This document shows positions 57,175 through 64,000 of a DNA stretch of 64,000 nt, one piece after another; the stretch's first letter is position 1; the number at the start of each line of letters is the position of its first letter. Below the pieces are notes generated by a model. It did not search any database. It had not been told where the DNA came from and was given only the letters and a program-made list of their open reading frames with translations. Source of the stretch: Cristatella mucedo (lineage: Eukaryota; Bryozoa; Phylactolaemata; Cristatellidae); the NCBI GenBank assembly GCA_009760855.2, contig WPIO01000005.1, positions 10,496,501 through 10,560,500 on the forward strand, written 5' to 3'. The position numbers and the translations under genes were made by a program.

Positions 57175-58855
57175 GTGTGCTATTGTTTGACCCTGAGCTC
57201 AGTCGTGTATTGCTTAAGCCAATTGCTCGAATGAGATTAATTGCAGGAGCATCGCTGATGTAATCGGTGTCATTTCGTTGCAGCTGGTAGCATAACCAAG
57301 CGAGTCTGACAGTCAGCATGGCCATCATGTGACTTTGGTAAAGCTCATACAGTGACTACTCATCTTTTAGCATTCCTCTGCTCTAATAGCCACGTCGCCT
57401 GTCCATGCAGTATGAGTAAACTGTTTTGTCGTCGTGCGTTGCTTCAGAGCAGCCATGGTGCACGCCTGCATTGCCAATTTTTGGCTGACCTGCAGGCTGG
57501 CACAGCTCGCCTGGCATTGGTAAATGTAAAATGTACTCCTTAAACAGTAAGAAAAGTGCTCCTAAAACTGTAAAAAAAGACCTGCCACGTCGCAGTAGAG
57601 TAGGCCACCGGGTCAAATAGCGTCTGCGGTTCGTCTGCCTTCATTCACTCGTAAAGATTTTGCGCTTCAACCTTGAGCTCCAAAGTTTCGTGTGATATTC
57701 TACTCACAATTGTGGGTCTGCGCTATTATGATAACCTGCTAAGCCTACGTTGGTGCTTTAAGCCGTCAGTTTTCATAAGCTTTCTTATTAAGCCTGCTGA
57801 ACTTATAATGTCCAACTGATCATCCTGTTTCAAGTACGGCCTATGAAAACGAGATTTAGAGGCTACAAGAACCGTGTCAAACTGTGAATAGCTGTCTGAG
57901 GAGGGATTAACAGAACCACTACAATACACCATTGGTGGTTTTTTCGAGCAGCTATGTAGCAGCATTTTGACTCGGTTGCTCGTATGAATGAATATTTGGC
58001 CATGTTCAATTTTCTTGTAGAGAGTTGCAGACGAATCGAGCCTGTGTAGTCGTTGATTAGCTGCGAATATAATTTCACGCACAGCAAGTCGGTGCTTTTT
58101 ACTGATTCAGCCCCTGATGCTGTGCTCGCGTCTAGTCGGTTGAAGGCCAGTAGCTGGTTGCTTTTTTTTTGTCTTTCGAGTAGATTCTGGTAATGGTCAT
58201 CGATCTCATCTGTGAAGTGATAAATAAACTGCTAAGCTAATGTTTTTCATTGTTTTCATCATATTATCATTGCACACTTTTTCTGGCGTAGCGATGGTAT
58301 ATAGCAATCCTTTATTTTGAACATTGTTTTTCCTCAATAACAGTTTGGCAGAAACTGTAATTAGTAAATGAAATAAAGTAGTGTGCCACCTTGTTAACAC
58401 TCACCTTAAAGGAATTTCGCGATTTGTGCAAATGATACGGTTATGATTATTATTACTAAAACGGAAAAAATGTCCACCCCCCTCCCATATTCCATGATCG
58501 CTGGTTGAGAACCTTACACCAGCCTGTGCTCACGTATTTGCATCTTCCCATTTAGGGTTTCGGAAAAGTCATTTATGAAAAACAGCTGTTTTCTGTTTTC
58601 AGCTTTCAAAAAACTGCCAGCTGTTAACAGTTTTTTTTACTGCTTTTTTCATATTTCACTAATTTTGTAGTCAGTAGCTTACTTTTGTGATGAACACCGT
58701 TAAAATAAATACAATACATGTTTATAATACAATATTTAAAATACATCTTTTGCGGTGAGTTTTAAATCAGTATATTTTTACTTCTTATAATAATATTTCA
58801 AGAATACAATTGAATTAAGCTGCTTGTCTGAGAGACGCGATCTTAATTTTGTACA
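57175..58855. other. no certain gene; one candidate exon at 57411-57519
   Basis: 57411-57519 has a good acceptor (gcctgtccatgcag) and a GT at 57520, and its open frame would fit a phase-2 donor at 57137. Its peptide (MSKLFCRRALLQSSHGARLH) has no known domain and may be LINE-derived. The frames on - at 57726-58082 and 58206-58400 are unrecognised. Confidence 0.3.
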
Positions 58856-59320
58856 GAGATTTTCAGAGACCACAAAACTCTTTCGAAGTCCGTTGATGTT
58901 GGCTTAATGGATAGAATTTTGTTGTACGATGTCTGGAGATTTTAAGTTCGCTGGCCAGAGTTCCTGAACGGCGTATTTCGGTCTTGAGCCATTTGAAACT
59001 GTCTTGCCCTCCGACTGCTATTGATGATCCATAGTTTTGAGGAGAAAAAAACAAATTCAATGCATCTTGAAGAGACAAGTTCACATTTTCAGCATCGACA
59101 TCGCTGACTCTGAATAGACGAGACGCTAGATTTCCTGCGAAATTTAGCATAGCTTTTGACGGGGTGACAGATAGATCTTTAAGACTTAGCCTGTTCAATC
59201 GCTCTTCAACGCGACAATCAAATTTTCCATGAGCTTTTTAATCATGTCATTATTCAGGTTAGATAGCTTGTTGAACATTAACTCTAAAATGGTGTCAGCA
59301 CTCATCAACGTTCCGTTTTC

Positions 59321-59740
59321 CGGTGAGCCGTGATGCACACTAGGTAAGGCAGTTGCTTTTCACAACCTCGCTGTCGAGGTCGTGGGTTCGAATCCCGTGG
59401 TGGGCGATCGTGTATTCTCGCTGCAAGCGTTGATGATAGCCGTCAAGGTCCTTGTGCTTATGCGTGCTGACACTGTGCATGCTGCCACTAACCACATTTG
59501 CATGCTGACCCTGTGCATGTCACCCCTAACCATATTATTCATTTCGTTTGTTTTTTCAAGCATGATTTTACTTAACATTCAATTGCCTTTCACTTTACAG
59601 CAAATGTAAAGCGCCTGGAGAGAGATTAAGTTCTCTGAGGGCGCTTTATCAAGTGAATTATTATTATTATTGTTATTCTATCGCTATGCAAAAGGGGCTG
59701 TTACATCAGCTAGTATCTTTATTTCATTTTTTCTTGACAG
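59321..59740 (+). repeat. SINE-A copy split by a LINE-1w tail
   Basis: Left part 59321-59450 (hairpin cacaacctcgctgtcgaggtcgtg; ggttcgaatcc). Then the LINE-1w 3' end 59451-59668. Right part 59669-59740 (tctatcgctatgcaaaaggg, ctgttacatcagctagtatc). Confidence 0.85.
59451..59668 (+). mobile_element. LINE-1w 3' end inserted in SINE-A
   Basis: It starts cttgtgcttatgcgtgctga in the 3'UTR; hairpin aaagcgcctggagagagatt to ggcgcttt; ends (ATT)n. It is almost identical to 63858-64000. Confidence 0.9.
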
Positions 59741-59951
59741 ATCCTAAGCAGCAAGTTTCACAGGTTCCATTGCCTTCAGAAGAGTTTTGAGAGAGTCGAA
59801 ATCTAATGTTACCATCATTTCCAGCGCCTTGAATTGAGTGTCATGCCGATGGTGGCTTTTGTCTTTAATAGCAGCTCTAAAATTGTTGGAATGGAGTTTC
59901 AGCGCGTCAAGATGCAGTTCACTCTTGCGTCCGAACTCAGCTTTTACTTTG

Positions 59952-60135
59952 GTGAGCCGTGATGGCACACTAGGTAAGGCGGTTGCTTTCACGACCTCGG
60001 TCCTGAGGTCGTGGGTTCGATTCCTGCGGTGGGTGATTCTTTATCGCCACTGCAAGCGGTGGTACTAGCCGTAAAGGCTCTTCTGTCGCTATACAAAAAG
60101 AGGATGTTTAATCAGCTTGGATTTATCTATTTATT
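59952..60135 (+). repeat. SINE-A copy with visible target-site duplication
   Basis: Full-length SINE-A with a near-perfect hairpin cacgacctcgg / ctgaggtcgtgg. The sequence ttttacttt(gg) occurs immediately before (59942-59952) and after (60136-60146), which is the target-site duplication. Confidence 0.9.
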
Positions 60136-60299
60136 TTACTTTGGATTGAAAGGCATTATTTCGAATAGTTGATTTTTGATGAATTTGACCAGCTTTCGTG
60201 AATTTGTGAGCAGATTGCAATAATCGACTTCTTTTATAATGTATCATCGCTGATCACTTCCAAGTCCGTAACTGCTTAAAAATTGTCCATTTCATCAAT

Positions 60300-60558
60300 A
60301 CTGTATGCTCCCAAAGCCTGAATCCCACTTCTTACTGATGTCACGACATCCGCTGACTTATTTAAACCGAAGCTAAAAGCCAAGCTCTTCCTCAAAGAAG
60401 TTGCTGGATTTCCTGTGAATTGTGCCACGTGTATGCTTGCGCGTGCTGACAGTGCAAAATACAGCTAATTGCATTGACATGCTTTACTCACAGCATATAT
60501 AAAGTGCTAAGAAAGAAATTTAGTTCTCTGATGACGGTATACAACTGTATTATTATTT
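60300..60558 (+). mobile_element. LINE C-terminus, 3'UTR and tail
   Basis: gtatgctcccaaagcctgaa, then aagctcttcctcaaagaagt, 3'UTR and tail gctaagaaagaaatttagtt with ATT repeats. Confidence 0.7.
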
Positions 60559-62494
60559 TTTTAAAGATGTTGGGTCACCTTAGCTGGATAATGTCGTCCG
60601 CTGCGGCCGGCATCAGGAGGCAGTCACAGAAACTCGAGAGACGTGAGAAAAATGCTCAGCTTGTTGCGAAAAGAGACGTATTAGTATTCTGCCCGTCGAA
60701 ATGGCAAATGCCACCTGGCGGTGGCCAGAAAGTTCGGCGAATTGGTAGCAGCGTGAGTAGTCGCAGCCTGCCAAGCAGACCACTTAATCAGCGTCACGAA
60801 GTTAATAGTTCTTCGCAGTTAATACTTCGCACGAGAGCGTCTAATCAATTAAATGCACCATCCACCTGGACTTGCAGTCGGCCGGCGAATAACATGCCTC
60901 ACCCCAAATCACTACTTCCAGTCGGCCGCTGGGAGAAATGGGACAGCCCCTTCAACTCTGCCTGCTAGATGTCCACTCACTAAAAACCAAGGGGCAACTG
61001 ATCCGCAATCGAGTTGTCCAGCTACGTGCGTTTCTGCTTACCGAGACAGACCGAGGGCGACACCCTGCTCTGGTGGCTGCGTATAGAAGACCCCCACCTC
61101 CATCCGGGTTCTCATTCTTTCAGTCCCTGCCATCTGACAAGGTGGGTGGCTGACTCGTGAATCACTTAGCTGTAAGACCTGAAGTGTTTGCATGGGCCAT
61201 CACTTGAATCAGTGTTCATCAGATTCCCACGAAAGATTATTCTTCTTGCAGTTGCGATCTACCAACCGTCTTTTGGCTCTCTTAATTTATAAGGGAGTTT
61301 TTGGAGTTCCTCTCTAAAATGTTCGTCTATGGCAGGCCGTTATTGATTGCTGAAGGCTTTAATATTCCTGTTAACAATCATAGCAACCGTTACGTCTGCT
61401 CATTTCTGGACTGTCTGGAGAACTTTGGTTTGGTCCAAAACGTTAATCATACCACTCATACAGGTGGCCATATTCTGGATTTCATTATCACGAACGATCG
61501 GCCCTGGTGATCTTGTTGAATGCCCACTGACCGTTTCAGATCCTTGCTTCATCTCGTTTACTGTTCCTGCTCTGTCGTATGGCAGGATAGCATCGAGTTT
61601 ATCAAAGGATGCAAATTCAGAAACACTGATTCTGAGAAATTTCTTAAATCTATTTGTGAAGCAGGTCTTCTTGATTAGCACCCAGATTAGGTAGACAGCC
61701 TCTAAACAGCCCCATATCTTCACCAATACAGTGAACATAAAACTAAGCAGTGCTAGCGATGAGCATGCTCCCGTTCATTCTGTGAGCGTAAAGGCCGTGT
61801 CAAATATTTCCTTTAATTTACCAAAAACTTTACAACTGCGCCACGATTAGCAAGTGCTTTAAGAAGTCTGGTTCTGACGACGATCTGGCAATTTTCAAAG
61901 GCTTCCTTCGTGTCTACACCGGTAAGTTTAGAAAATCCATAGCTTGTTTTTCACTCAAAAACTGCAGTCCTGCTAGTTAAACCCAAAAGAAATGGATAGA
62001 ACTGTGAACAAATTGCTTTCCAATTCTGAGAGGTTTTGCCCTCCCAATAAAAACGGCTCGGTCGAAAAATGGTCAGCTTCCATCGCGGAAAAAACTGCAC
62101 GTACTCGTGCCCTCCACATAGCCCCTCAGGCTATAGCAATTATTGATTCGCAACCATCGACCTTCCTTATGTCCGAGGTTCCTGCATGCACGAAGAACCT
62201 ACCCTAATAAAGTCTAGTATAAAGAGCTTGCATCCTGAAGACTCTATAGCATCTCATGTGGTATTCGCTGGCAGACAAACTTAGTCCAGACATTACTCAG
62301 ATTTTTAACGCTTCACTAGATTACGCGGCTGTTTCAGAGTCTTACCAATTGACAATCATTTGACTATATTTTAAATGGCAGGATTGAATTAAGAGGTCCT
62401 AGCAAGCTATCGCTCACTTTCCTATCTTTCTATTTTATAAAAGACTCTAAAAACGAACTTTGCGGCAGTAGGTGGGCATTCGACTTCTACTCAA

Positions 62495-62568
62495 ACAACT
62501 ATGAGAAATTAAGAAGCACGTCTGAGTTGGCACAACTATGAGAAATTAAGAAGCACGTCTTAGTTGGG
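62495..62568. repeat. 37-bp tandem duplication
   Basis: Two units beginning acaactatgagaaattaaga, differing at a few bases at their ends. Confidence 0.95.
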
Positions 62569-62619
62569 ACGGCAGTTGAGTTAGTGAGGCAGTGAGCTCG
62601 AAGGCTACATCTAGCTTCT

Positions 62620-62800
62620 ACAAAAATGCTGTCGATTCACAGATGCACAATCCAAATATGCTGATTTTGACCATCAACCATCTCCTTAAGCTTTCCCATG
62701 TTAGCTCCTTACCTAGTTATCTTTATGGCGATCTACATTCTTGATCAGAAAAATAGATTCTATACGTCACCAAGTAGCCTGTTGCGTGTAGCACCTATTG
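62620..62800 (+). mobile_element. LINE-1w linker fragment
   Basis: FYKNAVDSQMHNPNMLILTI, NHLLKLSHVSSLPSYL match the LINE-1w linker at 51205-51320. Confidence 0.7.
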
Positions 62801-63149
62801 AAAATAATGAGAGGGAAAATTTAGTTATTTAATACACCCCACTTCACAGAAACTGCTTGGCTCTGCAATCAATGACATCCTAAGTAGCATTGATAACGGC
62901 AATGTCACTTGCCTGGCACTGCATGAACTACCGAATGCGTTCGAGACTATTGATCACGATATTCTACTTGAATGGCTGATAACAATAAAGAGTATCGGTC
63001 TGAAAGACGAGGCGCTGGAATTCTTTTAATCGTCATTCTCCGGTCGTGTTCGAACCGAGTCCAGTTGTGGTCGAATCTCATCCATTAGACCAGTCGTCTG
63101 TGAAGTCCCACAAGGGTCTGTTCTTGGTCCTCTGCAACTCTCCATGTAT

Positions 63150-63310
63150 TCCCCTTGGTCTTAGCCTGAGAATTAAGGTGCTCGCTCGTCACGAGCCAGA
63201 TCGAGGGTTGGAGTCATGCAATGGGCGATCCTGTGTTGCCACAGTTTGCAGTGGCAATAGCTAAGGCTCTTCTGCCGCTATGCAAAAATTAGGCTGTTAA
63301 ATGAGCTAGT
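63150..63310 (+). repeat. SINE-A-like copy inserted in LINE-2w RT
   Basis: ttaaggtgctcgctcgtcac, inverted repeat GCTCG / CGAGC, gggttggagtcatgcaatgg, then cagtggcaatagctaaggct and gctatgcaaaaattaggctg. The RT frame is interrupted just before the catalytic motif. Confidence 0.75.
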
Positions 63311-63714
63311 GAGCTACAACTTCCTTACACTGAGGCTCTGGGGGAAATGATTTCGACCCTTGGAATCGGCTGCCACCTCTGTGCAGATTACACTGTGCAG
63401 CTGTATTTTTCGCTTAAGCTATCGAAGTCTGCTGCAGTAAATGATAAAGAAAGCACTTCCCTTAGAGCAGACGTTCGGCCTTGGACCTCTGAAAAATCCT
63501 CAAACCTAACAACAATAAAACCAAATTGCTACTCCAAGAACACACCAAACGTGCGGTTGAACGAGGAGACTTTGTTGTTCTAATAGGTGTGCTATCGTGC
63601 GAGCGTCACCGTGCTCGGAATTTAGATCTTATCTTTATTGAGTGCTCAATTTCTGAAAGTTTCAGTAAGAAGACTGCCTCCACTGCTAGCCATCATATGA
63701 TTAGAGACTGTTTT

Positions 63715-64000
63715 CCACAGTGGCTTGCTCCCAAAGCCTGGAACTCCCTCCCGAGCTGCGTCAGAACATCCCCCGACCTGACCACATTTAAAAGGAACCT
63801 AATAACACACCTATTTAGGACAGCATTTAGTGGGTCCCTGTGATTCGTCCTTGATGTGCTTATGCGTGCTGACACTGTGCATGCTGCCACTAACCACATT
63901 TGCATGCTGACCCTGTGCATGTCACCCCTTACCATATTATTCATTTCGTTTGTTTTTTCAAGCATGATTTTACTTACCATTCAATTGCATTTCACTTTAC
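63715..64000 (+). mobile_element. LINE-1w 3' end, cut by the window edge
   Basis: In frame: WLAPKAWNSLPSCVRTSPDL, TTFKRNLITHLFRTAFSGSL, stop at 63841-63843, then 3'UTR to the window end. Its coding part is open and very close to the 8262-9325 copy. Confidence 0.85.

Larger units (their letters stand above)
58860..60290 (-). pseudogene. decayed hAT-like transposase, split by two SINE-A insertions
   Basis: Read on -, three pieces keep their order: 60290-60140, 59992-59745 and 59320-58863. Piece 2 ends FDSLKTLLKAMEPVKLAA. Across the insertion, piece 3 gives NGTLMSADTILELMFNKLS and, after one frameshift (a lost A near 59225), RVEERLNRLSLKDL, then FRVSDVDAENVNLSLQDAL. The pattern (EPxKLA, RKxxTLxSAD, then LxxL, ERR-like) resembles the central to C-terminal part of hAT-superfamily transposases, recognised from memory. 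Stops are present, and no DNA-binding BED finger or dimerisation end was seen. It could instead be another transposon-derived coding sequence. Confidence 0.45.
60560..63560 (+). mobile_element. LINE-2w, near full-length but decayed: ORF1 region?, endonuclease, RT
   Basis: 60590-60960 is an open, basic, Ser/Arg-rich stretch before the endonuclease, perhaps the ORF1 end. Endonuclease: 60940-61070 (LQLCLLDVHSLKTKGQLIRN, AFLLTET) and 61300-61505 (FVYGRPLLIAEGFNIPV, THTGGHILDFIITND), where GDFN has become EGFN. RT: DKLSPDITQIFNASLDYAAV-like (62275-62330); FETIDHDILLEWL (62945-62985); VPQGSVLGPLQL (63105-63135), then, after a SINE, LGIGCHLCADYTVQLYFSL, where the catalytic ADD has become ADY. Stops and frameshifts throughout. 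A LINE-1w piece (62620-62800) and a SINE-A (63150-63310) are inserted. Confidence 0.7.

Overview
The window is animal nuclear DNA. It has spliced exons with GT/AG borders, introns up to about 10 kb, dense SINE and LINE remnants with (ATT)n tails, and long microsatellites. No bacterial operons, rRNA or CRISPR are visible. The species cannot be named from the sequence. The LINEs (CR1/L2/Rex-like, Jockey superfamily) and tRNA-type SINEs suggest an invertebrate or basal deuterostome genome, but that is inference.

The central find is one gene on the + strand, 20047 to about 57170. It was rebuilt here from eight exons with matching splice phases. It encodes a p67phox/NOXA1-family activator of NADPH oxidase. 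Exons 1-4 carry the N-terminal TPR domain, including the Rac-binding insertion. Exons 5 and 6 carry the activation domain, split between its Thr and Val. Exon 7 is 1.18 kb and encodes a long Ala/Pro-rich disordered linker plus the first half of a PB1 domain. Exon 8 completes PB1. No central SH3 was found, and no C-terminal SH3 is visible before the window ends. The PB1 half in exon 8 looks OPCA-like, while the basic residue expected on strand 1 is Glu.

A second gene is only touched: on the - strand at 3198-3348 lies the first coding exon of a membrane-anchored short-chain dehydrogenase (retinol dehydrogenase-like). The rest of it should lie beyond the left edge.

Everything else is repeats or unassigned sequence. 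I sort the LINE remnants informally into LINE-1w (many copies, + and -), LINE-2w (24.4-25.9, 40.9-42.6 and 60.6-63.6 kb), LINE-3w (five copies, all on -) and LINE-4w (6.5-7.5 and 34.4-35.2 kb). These names are mine. Two tRNA-derived SINE families occur. SINE-A has a strong hairpin just before box B. SINE-B ends in the same hairpin tail as the LINEs, so it probably uses their reverse transcriptase. There is also a 689-bp Tigger/mariner-like MITE (44972-45660), a decayed hAT-like transposase on - (58860-60290) split by nested SINE/LINE insertions, and an unidentified dispersed repeat (25155-25655, and 45965-46255 on -).

Region by region: 1-20 kb is repeats plus the dehydrogenase exon. From 20 to 57 kb is the p67phox-like gene with repeat-filled introns. 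From 57 to 64 kb is decayed transposons. All exon calls rest on reading frames, splice sites and remembered family sequence; no search was run.
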